Shown: positions 1-5,615 of the stretch, piece by piece
How positions within the stretch are numbered: position 1 is the stretch's first letter
How the letters are laid out: every line of letters begins with the position of its first letter
From: Porticoccaceae bacterium
Lineage (GTDB): Bacteria; Pseudomonadota; Gammaproteobacteria; Pseudomonadales; Porticoccaceae
Direction of reading: 5' to 3'
Assembly (NCBI GenBank): GCA_019090225.1
Contig: JAHRWI010000364.1
Location: 1-5,615 of the forward strand
DNA: 5,615 nt
Notes under the pieces: model-generated
What the model was told of the DNA's origin: nothing
Seen by the model: the letters and a program-made list of their open reading frames with translations, nothing else
The model's database searches: none
Translations under genes and position numbers: made by a program

Positions 1-2555
1 TCCAGGGCACCCTTAACCAGATTATTGCGGCGGGCATCTTCCAGCGCCTTGTTGACCGCTTCCTTGACTGCGAAGATAGTCTGCCAATCGTCGCTGCTGA
101 TGGCATCGTCGCCACTATCGGCTGGCAGCTCATACCACTCAGCGATATGGATAGAGTCGCTGCGTTGGCCGGGCATCACCGCCCAAACCTCTTCAGCAGT
201 AAAGCTCAGAATAGGCGCAATCCAACGCACTAATGCTTCAGCGATATGAAATAAGGCACTTTGTGCCGAGCGCCTGCCGAGACTATCTGCCTGACAGGTA
301 TATTGCCGATCTTTAATAATATCCAGGTAAAAACCACCCAGGTCGCCAGCGCAAAAGTTGTGCAGGGTTTGGTAGATATGGTGGAAATTATAAGCCTGGT
401 AAGCAGTAGTGATTTCTTCCTGAAGCTGTGCGGTACGCGCCAATATCCATCGGTCAAGAGATAGCATTTGCTCAACCGGCACGAGGTGCTCAGTAGGCTC
501 AAAACCCTCGAGGTTAGCCAGCAAGAAGCGTACGGTATTGCGTATCCGCCGGTAGGAGTCGGCGGTACGCTTCAAAATTTCGTCGGATACCGTCATCTCG
601 CCGCTAAAGTCTGTGGATGCCACCCACAAGCGCAGCACGTCTGCACCCAGGTCATTAATGACTTTTTGGGGCGCTACGACATTGCCAAGGGATTTCGACA
701 TCTTGCGACCATCGGCATCGACAGTAAATCCATGGGTCAGTACCGCTTTGTAAGGTGCTGTGCCATTCATTGCGATGGCCGATTTTAGCGAGGATTGAAA
801 CCAGCCCCGGTGTTGATCCGAACCTTCCAGGTAAAGATCGGCGGGATAAGCGAGATAATCACGACGACGTAGCACCGCTTCGTGACTGACACCGGAATCG
901 AACCAGACATCGAGGGTATCGGTGGTTTTGTCATAGCGACTGGCATCATCACCAAGCAGTTCGCTGGCATCTAAATCAGACCAGGTATCCATACCGTCGC
1001 GCTCAACACGTAGCGCGACTTCTTCAATCAGCCGATCGGTATCGGGGTGTAATTCACCACTGACGTTATCGATAAACAGGGTAATGGGCACGCCCCAGGT
1101 ACGCTGTCTCGAAACACACCAGTCGGGGCTGTTATCAAGCATCGATTCCATACGCGCCTGGCCCCAATCGGGGAACCACTGGACGTTTTTAACCGCCGCT
1201 TTGGCATCTGTAAGCAAGCCATTCGCCGACATACTGACAAACCACTGGGGTGTGGCGCGATAAATCAGTGGGGTTTTGGTGCGCCAGCAGTGAGCGTAGC
1301 TATGAGTGATTTTGCTATCGGCTAACAGGTGCCCGCGTTCACGCAATAGCTCAACAATTTTCTCGTCCACCTTGTAGACATGATCGCCGGCAAATATCTC
1401 CACCTGGTCTCGAAACACCCCGTGGTCATCAATGTAGTTCAGGGTGCCAATATTGTATTTACTCGACACCACGAAATCTTCGACCCCATGATCAGGTGCG
1501 GTATGCACAGCGCCGGTACCGGTTTCTGTGGTGACATGATCACCAAGTACCACGGGCACCTGCCGGTCATAAAAAGGATGTTGCAATAACAGGCCTTCGA
1601 GCTGGGCACCCATACAGGACACAAGAGATGAATAATCTTCAATACCCCAACGCGCCATAGCGCTTTCAACTAAATCGTTAGCCAGAAGGAAACGTTGCTC
1701 TCGCCCGCCCTGCGTACATTGCACGACGTTATATTCAACCTCAGGATGCAGTGACACCGCCTGATTAGAAGGTAATGTCCAGGGCGTCGTAGTCCAGATA
1801 ACCACTGAGAGTTGCCCTTCCCCACCCAACTCGCTGCCTGAGTCGCCAAGGGCTTCGGCAAAAGCACTTTCATCGACAACAGGAAAACTCACATCGATGG
1901 AAAACGATACTTTATCCTGATATTCAACTTCTGCTTCTGCCAGTGCCGAGGCGCCAACCACGCTCCAGTACACGGGCTTATAGCCTTTGACCAAGTGGCC
2001 ATTGGCAATAATTTTACCCAGGGAGCGGATGATGTCGGCTTCGTATTTGTAATCAATACTCAGGTAGGGATTATCCCACTCACCAAAAACACCGAGCCGG
2101 ATAAAATCTTTTCGCTGACCATCCACCTGGCGTAAGGCATATTCCCGACACTTCTGCCGGAAGGCTTTATGATCAATTTTTGCCCCGGCCTTACCGTGTT
2201 TCTTCTCTACCCGATGCTCAATAGGCAAACCGTGGCAATCCCAACCTGGCACGTAGGGTGCATCGTAACCGTCCAGTGTGCGCGCTTTGACGATAATGTC
2301 TTTAAGCACTTTATTAACCGCATGGCCAATATGGATATCGCCGTTGGCGTAGGGCGGGCCATCGTGAAGAATGAATTTCTCACGACCTTTTCTAGCCTCA
2401 CGAATAGCGCCATAGAGATCATCGGCCCGCCATTTTTTTAGAATGCCGGGTTCACGATTCGCCAGGTTGGCTTTCATGGGAAAAGACGTTTTAGGCAGGT
2501 TTAGTGTTGCCTTATAGTCCGCTTGGGAAGTGTCAGGCTGGTTAGAATCGCTCAT
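1..2555 (-). CDS. ileS: Isoleucyl-tRNA synthetase, C-terminus cut off by window edge
   Basis: Cytoplasmic class Ia aminoacyl-tRNA synthetase that joins isoleucine to tRNA-Ile and edits mischarged valine. I translated the frame by hand and found 851 codons with no internal stop. Visible in order: N-terminal TLNLPKTSFPMK; DGPPYANGDIHIGH, with the ATP-binding HIGH signature at residues 75-78; WDCHGLPIE; the editing domain, with WTTTPWTLPSNQA (254-266) and HTAPDHGVEDF (351-361), where D360 matches E. coli editing Asp342; PDWCVSRQRTWGVPI near 477-491; DVWFDSG; the KMSKS loop at 618-622; and part of the anticodon-binding helical domain, including GGFYLDIIKDRQYT. E. coli IleS has 938 residues, so roughly 90 are missing, including the C-terminal zinc-binding region. 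The ATG at 2555 is chosen because conserved sequence starts soon after it; it adds about 10 residues relative to E. coli and has no clear Shine-Dalgarno. An in-frame ATG at 2591 is possible but less likely. Position downstream of ribF is the usual one. Confidence 0.98.
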   Translation of the reverse strand, partial: MSDSNQPDTSQADYKATLNLPKTSFPMKANLANREPGILKKWRADDLYGAIREARKGREKFILHDGPPYANGDIHIGHAVNKVLKDIIVKARTLDGYDAPYVPGWDCHGLPIEHRVEKKHGKAGAKIDHKAFRQKCREYALRQVDGQRKDFIRLGVFGEWDNPYLSIDYKYEADIIRSLGKIIANGHLVKGYKPVYWSVVGASALAEAEVEYQDKVSFSIDVSFPVVDESAFAEALGDSGSELGGEGQLSVVIWTTTPWTLPSNQAVSLHPEVEYNVVQCTQGGREQRFLLANDLVESAMARWGIEDYSSLVSCMGAQLEGLLLQHPFYDRQVPVVLGDHVTTETGTGAVHTAPDHGVEDFVVSSKYNIGTLNYIDDHGVFRDQVEIFAGDHVYKVDEKIVELLRERGHLLADSKITHSYAHCWRTKTPLIYRATPQWFVSMSANGLLTDAKAAVKNVQWFPDWGQARMESMLDNSPDWCVSRQRTWGVPITLFIDNVSGELHPDTDRLIEEVALRVERDGMDTWSDLDASELLGDDASRYDKTTDTLDVWFDSGVSHEAVLRRRDYLAYPADLYLEGSDQHRGWFQSSLKSAIAMNGTAPYKAVLTHGFTVDADGRKMSKSLGNVVAPQKVINDLGADVLRLWVASTDFSGEMTVSDEILKRTADSYRRIRNTVRFLLANLEGFEPTEHLVPVEQMLSLDRWILARTAQLQEEITTAYQAYNFHHIYQTLHNFCAGDLGGFYLDIIKDRQYTCQADSLGRRSAQSALFHIAEALVRWIAPILSFTAEEVWAVMPGQRSDSIHIAEWYELPADSGDDAISSDDWQTIFAVKEAVNKALEDARRNNLVKGAL

Positions 2556-2580
2556 AGAAATCGCTGTCAATTGTTTAAAG

Positions 2581-2604
2581 GCCCTCGCCATAAAGACTGA
2601 GGGC
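2581..2604 (-). repeat. Small inverted repeat in the ileS leader
   Basis: GCCCTC at 2581-2586 pairs with GAGGGC at 2599-2604, giving a 6-bp GC-rich stem around a 12-base loop. It lies 25 bases before the ileS ATG, and its loop contains the alternative in-frame ATG at 2591. No T-run follows it on the minus strand, so it does not look like an intrinsic terminator. It could be a leader hairpin or chance. Confidence 0.3.
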
Positions 2605-2649
2605 GTCGTTAAAATAAATACCTACGTGAAATATAAAATTCTGTTAATT

Positions 2650-2667
2650 AGCCAAATTCCCTTGGCT
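2650..2667. repeat. Small inverted repeat after ribF
   Basis: AGCCAA at 2650-2655 and TTGGCT at 2662-2667 form a 6-bp stem with a 6-base loop, about 32 bases past the ribF stop. The following minus-strand bases are A/T-rich (AATTAACAGAATTTT) but not a continuous T-run. At best it is a weak attenuator or an RNA 3'-end stabiliser. Confidence 0.25.
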
Positions 2668-2698
2668 GATAAGTTGACTGACAAATAGAAGCCTTACG

Positions 2699-3646
2699 TC
2701 ATCCTCTTAATTCAAAATACTGCCGCGCATCATAAATATCTTTATTGATACTTTTCACCAGATCATCAAGGTTGGTGAATTTGTGTTCTTCACGGAGCTT
2801 GCGCTTAAATTCAACGGCAATTCGTCGACCGTAAATATTGCCGCTCCAGTCGAGCAAATGCACTTCGAGCACTGGTTTAATCAAATCGCCCACTGTAGGG
2901 CGTACACCGACATTAGCCACGCCTTTTATCCTGCTGCCGTCGAGGATCACTTCAACAGCAAAAACGCCCCTTAGGGGCGCTCGATACCGGCGCAGATTAA
3001 CATTGGCGGTAGGTATTCCCAGCTGGCTACCCAATTGCTGGCCGTAAACTACTTTGCCAGTAATTTGAAAAGGCGCCCCGAGTAGACGTTCCGCCCCGAT
3101 AAAGTCCCCGGCTTCTAGGGACTGGCGGATACGGGTGCTGCTCACCCGCTGGCCATCGATAGTCACAGTATGTGTCTCGATGACCTCGAAATCATGGCGC
3201 CTGCCCTGTTCGGCCAACATGGCGAAATCACCCTTGCGATCACAGCCGAATCGGAAATCATCACCGATGACCAGGCACTTTACACCGAGACCTTCGACAA
3301 GCAGCCTATCAACAAATTGCTGAGCCGAAAGCTCGCGCAAGGCTCGATTAAAACTGACGCAAAAAACCCTGTCGGCTCCTACTTTGCCCAGTGCATCGGC
3401 TTTCTCTCGCATGCGCATCAGGCGGGCTGGAGCTTGCTCCCCAGAAAAATATTCCCTTGGCTGGGGTTCAAACATCATCACCACCGAGGGCACCTGATAG
3501 TGCTCCGCTTTGGCCTTGACCTGCTCAATAATGGCACGATGACCCAAGTGCAGTCCGTCAAAAGAACCGATGGTCGCGACACTGCCACAGTGCTCCGCAC
3601 GCAGGTTGTGCCAACCTCGTATAAAAAAGTCCCGGTTCAATTTCAA
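2699..3646 (-). CDS. ribF: Bifunctional riboflavin kinase / FMN adenylyltransferase
   Basis: Makes FMN from riboflavin and ATP, then FAD from FMN and ATP, in the cytoplasm. The 315-residue product is close to E. coli RibF (313). The N-terminal adenylyltransferase half shows the nucleotidyltransferase motif GSFDGLHLGH (27-36), FEPQP (59-63), RLMRMREK (75-82), GDDFRFG (128-134) and SSTRIRQ (169-175). The C-terminal kinase half shows GIPTANV (210-216) with the family PTAN motif, GVFAVEV (227-233), GVANVGVRPTV (242-252) and LEVHLLD (260-266), where E261 matches the conserved kinase glutamate. The start is TTG. The frame is closed upstream by a TAA at 3674-3676 and offers no ATG or GTG near the N-terminus. 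A weak GGA lies 9 bases before the TTG. A second TTG at codon 3 is an alternative. ribF lies between murJ and ileS, the standard arrangement, and a promoter-like element precedes it. Confidence 0.97.
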   Translation of the reverse strand: MKLNRDFFIRGWHNLRAEHCGSVATIGSFDGLHLGHRAIIEQVKAKAEHYQVPSVVMMFEPQPREYFSGEQAPARLMRMREKADALGKVGADRVFCVSFNRALRELSAQQFVDRLLVEGLGVKCLVIGDDFRFGCDRKGDFAMLAEQGRRHDFEVIETHTVTIDGQRVSSTRIRQSLEAGDFIGAERLLGAPFQITGKVVYGQQLGSQLGIPTANVNLRRYRAPLRGVFAVEVILDGSRIKGVANVGVRPTVGDLIKPVLEVHLLDWSGNIYGRRIAVEFKRKLREEHKFTNLDDLVKSINKDIYDARQYFELRG

Positions 3647-3655
3647 GAGTTTAAT

Positions 3656-3658
3656 TCC
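3656..3658 (-). promoter_or_regulatory. Weak ribosome binding site for ribF
   Basis: On the minus strand GGA (in GTGGAATT) lies 9 bases before the TTG at 3646. It is a minimal Shine-Dalgarno match, but together with the lack of any in-frame ATG or GTG it favours this TTG over the one two codons later. Confidence 0.35.
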
Positions 3659-3707
3659 ACGATTCGCAGGCCATTAGTTCGACAATTTATTGCCGTTTAG
3701 CCGCAGA

Positions 3708-3713
3708 ATTATA
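3708..3713 (-). promoter_or_regulatory. Consensus -10 element of a probable ribF promoter
   Basis: The minus strand reads GCTAGGGTATAATTCTG, with a perfect sigma-70 TATAAT. Transcription would start near 3701 and leave a leader of about 55 bases before the ribF TTG. The -35 region at normal spacing (about 3731-3736, TGTTTT) matches the consensus poorly, and the bases before the -10 are not a TGn extended element, so activity may be modest or activator-dependent. It lies downstream of the murJ stop, where it could drive ribF and ileS independently of murJ. Confidence 0.5.
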
Positions 3714-3803
3714 CCCTAGCGACTGAGCCGAAAACAGGCTCCAGCAGCGTCCAGACTTGGCTTCCATCAAAGCCACACCCACAGCGAGCCACGCCAAGAA
3801 AGA

Positions 3804-5417
3804 TCACTCAGACTGCGCTGCCGTAGCATGACGAAAATCTTTCACCCGCAAACCACAAAGCCGCAGAACCAGTAAGTAGCTCACCAGGCCGGCAAAACAT
3901 AACGCGAGAACCGAGCCTATGCGCTCAAAATTACCGAGATCAAACCAACTGGGCACGTAGCCTAGTCCTGCCACTAATACAGTGGCCATTAACACATTGG
4001 CAAACACCAGTGCTCGGAATAATTTCCGCCATTGGCTGTCAGGGCTGAAAACCTGAACGCGCCGCAATCCTCGATACAGCAGACCGGCATTCAAAAACGC
4101 CGCTACAGAAGTGGCCAGAGCCAGTCCGCTGTGGCCCAGCGCGAAGAAATGGTGCAGGGGTAAAACGAAAGCGACGTTAAGTGCCATGTTGACGACCATG
4201 GCAATCACACCAATACGCACCGGCGTCTTCATATCTTGTCGGGCGTAATAACCGGGTGCCAATACCTTAATGAGCATAAATGCAATCACGCCAAGAGCGT
4301 ACGCCCGAAGGCTCCAGACCGACATCGCCACATCGCGACGGGTAAATTCAAGCCCGTCATAAAACAATGCCGTGAGTACCGGTTCGGCAACAATCACCAG
4401 GGCCACCGAGGCGGGCACGGCTATCAACAATACAAAGCGCATCGCCCAATTGAGGGTCCTGTTAAATTCAGCGGGTGATTTGGCGATATGTTGTCGAGAC
4501 AGGCTGGGCAGTATAACTGTGGCCGCAGCGACACCAAAAACCCCCAGGGGCAACTCTGCCAGACGATCAGAATAGTACAGCCAGGAGACACTGCCAGTAG
4601 GTAAAAATGACGCAATGATAGTATCAAATAGCAGGTTGATCTGACTCACCGAGACACCAAAAATCGCTGGGGCCATCAGACGTAGTACCTGCCTGACACC
4701 GCTGTGCTGCCAATCCATGCGAGGTCGCGGCAGTTGATGAATATTAGCCAGAAAAGGCACCTGGAAAACCAGTTGAATAATACCGGCCGCGAGTACACCC
4801 CAGGCCAGGGCATAGACCGGCTGATCAAACCAAGGGGCTGCCACCAGGGCCGCTGCAATCAGGCAAACGTTCAACCACACTGGCGTAAATGCGGGTACCG
4901 CAAAGCGATCAAAGCTATTTAGGATACTGCCGGCCAGGCCAGTCAGAGATATAAACAACAGGTAGGGGAAAGTCACCCGAATCATGTCGCTGGTGGCTTG
5001 AAACTTTGCGGGGTCATTCCAGAACCCCGGCGCGAATACTGCCGTTAACATGGGCGCACCGACAACCACCAGCACACTTAACACCACCAGCACCGAACCC
5101 AGGGCACCTGCGACACGATCTGTCAGTTCTCTTACCGCGCTTGCCCCACCTTTCTCCCGGTATTCAGCCAATACCGGCACAAAAGCCTGAGAAAAAGCGC
5201 CTTCGGCAAACAAGCGTCGTAAAAAATTGGGTATTTTGAAGGCCACAAAAAATGCATCGGCCAACCCATCGGCACCAATGACCCGCGCAAACACCACATC
5301 GCGAATCAAGCCCAACACCCGAGATAACATGGTCATGGTGCCGACCACGACACTAGAGCCCAGTAAACCTCTGTGCGGTGCCGACTCGCGCTGTTCAACG
5401 TCCTTAGATTCGCTCAA
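3804..5417 (-). CDS. murJ: Lipid II flippase MurJ (MviN family)
   Basis: Inner-membrane protein of the MOP exporter superfamily that flips lipid-linked peptidoglycan precursor (lipid II) to the periplasmic face. The 537-residue product is strongly hydrophobic throughout, consistent with the 14 helices of the family. Conserved blocks include TMTMLSRVLGLIRD (27-40), ADAFFVAFKIPNFLRRLFAEGAFSQAF (53-79, with key positions here), YYSDRLAELPLGVFGVA (281-297) and KVLAPGYYARQDMKTPV. Residues matching the functional charges of E. coli MurJ are present at a constant offset of 15: R33, R39, D54, R67 and R285 for R18, R24, D39, R52 and R270. The start is TTG, preceded at 9 bases by GAGAAG. It gives a hydrophilic N-terminal extension of about 15 residues relative to E. 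coli (511 residues). The nearest later starts (GTG at codon 25, ATG at codon 28) would cut into the first membrane helix. The C-terminus is intact, ending in a short polar tail. Confidence 0.97.
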   Translation of the reverse strand: MSESKDVEQRESAPHRGLLGSSVVVGTMTMLSRVLGLIRDVVFARVIGADGLADAFFVAFKIPNFLRRLFAEGAFSQAFVPVLAEYREKGGASAVRELTDRVAGALGSVLVVLSVLVVVGAPMLTAVFAPGFWNDPAKFQATSDMIRVTFPYLLFISLTGLAGSILNSFDRFAVPAFTPVWLNVCLIAAALVAAPWFDQPVYALAWGVLAAGIIQLVFQVPFLANIHQLPRPRMDWQHSGVRQVLRLMAPAIFGVSVSQINLLFDTIIASFLPTGSVSWLYYSDRLAELPLGVFGVAAATVILPSLSRQHIAKSPAEFNRTLNWAMRFVLLIAVPASVALVIVAEPVLTALFYDGLEFTRRDVAMSVWSLRAYALGVIAFMLIKVLAPGYYARQDMKTPVRIGVIAMVVNMALNVAFVLPLHHFFALGHSGLALATSVAAFLNAGLLYRGLRRVQVFSPDSQWRKLFRALVFANVLMATVLVAGLGYVPSWFDLGNFERIGSVLALCFAGLVSYLLVLRLCGLRVKDFRHATAAQSE

Positions 5418-5426
5418 TGTTTAATT

Positions 5427-5432
5427 CTTCTC
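5427..5432 (-). promoter_or_regulatory. Ribosome binding site supporting the murJ TTG start
   Basis: GAGAAG on the minus strand sits 9 bases before the TTG at 5417. It is a partial Shine-Dalgarno match at a plausible distance. It is the main local evidence for this start over internal starts that would damage the first transmembrane helix. Confidence 0.45.
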
Positions 5433-5477
5433 AACCGAATAACGCTCCACCAAATAACCAACCACCTCCACCAAATA
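5430..5477 (-). repeat. Three-copy 12-bp direct repeat upstream of murJ
   Basis: On the minus strand TATTTGGTGGAG occurs exactly at 5466-5477 and 5445-5456, and with two mismatches (TATTCGGTTGAG) at 5430-5441. The copy-to-copy distances are 21 and 15 bases. The last copy overlaps the murJ ribosome binding site. Because both distances are multiples of three, the copies share a reading frame and would encode YLVE, YLVE and YSVE. They could be protein-binding sites, a coding remnant or simple tandem duplication. Confidence 0.6.
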
Positions 5478-5517
5478 CCCGTGAAGACCCAGCGCCACCT
5501 GAGCACTGCGACCCGGC

Positions 5518-5546
5518 AGTTTAGCCTTGCAGGGTCTTTAGGCCAA
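5518..5546 (-). promoter_or_regulatory. Weak candidate promoter for murJ
   Basis: On the minus strand TTGGCC (5541-5546, 4 of 6 to the -35 consensus) is followed after exactly 17 bases by TAAACT (5518-5523, 4 of 6 to the -10 consensus). Direction and spacing are right for murJ, giving a leader of about 95 bases. Matches this weak are common by chance, and the real promoter may lie beyond the window. Confidence 0.2.
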
Positions 5547-5615
5547 GATCAGCCGCTCCAGTCGTTGAAATTCTCAGGTATCGCCCCCACCATAGAGCCA
5601 TCACTTTAGACTCAA

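Larger units (their letters stand above)
2556..2698. other. ribF-ileS intergenic gap
   Basis: This 143-base gap separates the ribF stop from the ileS start and is much richer in A and T than the flanking genes, especially at 2605-2660. It holds two short inverted repeats (2581-2604 and 2650-2667). I looked for a sigma-70 promoter toward ileS and found only partial matches: a TTAACA-like -35 and a TATATT-like -10 that are not properly spaced. No strong terminator is visible in either direction, so read-through from ribF into ileS is the simplest reading. A separate ileS promoter in this AT-rich stretch cannot be excluded. Confidence 0.6.
5418..5615. other. Region upstream of murJ, no convincing gene
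   Basis: These 198 bases run from the murJ start to the window edge. No recognisable protein is present, and rpsT, often a neighbour of this cluster, is not visible. Minus-strand frames are broken into short pieces. One, in frame with murJ, is open from 5537 to a TAA at 5421-5423 and includes a 25-codon stretch from a GTG at 5498. Others start at ATGs at 5593 and 5601 and stop after 14 and 26 codons. None has a clear ribosome binding site. The stretch probably holds the murJ promoter and leader. Confidence 0.5.

Noticed and set aside
468..788. A 106-codon plus-strand open frame opposite ileS
   Set aside because: It is antisense to the KMSKS-bearing part of ileS, has no family features, and is explained by the codon use of the true gene.
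230..2422. A chain of short minus-strand frames suggesting that ileS might be broken
   Set aside because: These all lie in a different frame from ileS. Hand translation of the ileS frame is open from 2555 to the window edge with all signature motifs in place.
2564..2569. A perfect TTGACA hexamer just before the ileS ATG, as a -35 element
   Set aside because: The base run 16-18 positions downstream has no acceptable -10, and transcription would begin inside the ileS coding sequence.
3170..3700. A 176-codon open frame on the plus strand opposite ribF
   Set aside because: It is antisense to a clearly conserved gene, has no recognisable motif, and such open shadows are common opposite coding sequence.
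3758..3775. Inverted repeat TGGCTT / AAGCCA after the murJ stop, as a terminator
   Set aside because: The stem is only 6 bp and no T-run follows on the minus strand, so an intrinsic terminator is not supported.
5421..5498. A 25-codon minus-strand frame from a GTG, ending just before murJ, as a small gene
   Set aside because: There is no ribosome binding site before the GTG and no recognisable product. It is kept only as part of the repeat observation.
1..5615. Signs of a mobile element, CRISPR array, tRNA or rRNA gene, or riboswitch
   Set aside because: None was seen. The window is almost entirely filled by three conserved housekeeping genes in standard order.

Overview
The window is a core housekeeping stretch of a gammaproteobacterial chromosome, and every gene in it lies on the minus strand. 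Read right to left, the order is murJ (lipid II flippase), ribF (riboflavin kinase/FAD synthetase), then ileS (isoleucyl-tRNA synthetase). ileS runs off the left edge, so its C-terminus is missing. This order is the familiar start of the murJ-ribF-ileS-lspA cluster of Pseudomonas-like and Cellvibrio-like gammaproteobacteria. The proteins align closely with their E. coli counterparts as I remember them. Base composition looks moderate, near 50% GC by eye. I cannot name the genus.

Layout on the plus coordinates: 1-2555 is ileS (851 codons visible, intact frame, about 90 C-terminal residues missing). 2556-2698 is an AT-rich gap with two small inverted repeats. 2699-3646 is ribF, with a TTG start. 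3647-3803 is a gap holding a perfect TATAAT hexamer facing ribF. 3804-5417 is murJ, also with a TTG start. 5418-5615 is the region upstream of murJ. It has no convincing gene but contains a 12-bp direct repeat in three copies and several short reading-frame fragments.

The three products do not share a pathway. MurJ moves the peptidoglycan precursor lipid II across the inner membrane, RibF makes FMN and FAD from riboflavin, and IleS charges tRNA-Ile. They are probably co-transcribed from upstream of murJ, with the promoter-like element in the murJ-ribF gap giving ribF-ileS a second input.

I found no previously undescribed system. The least explained part is the last ~200 bases upstream of murJ, where the repeats and coding-like fragments could belong to a dispersed intergenic repeat, a gene remnant or a regulatory leader.
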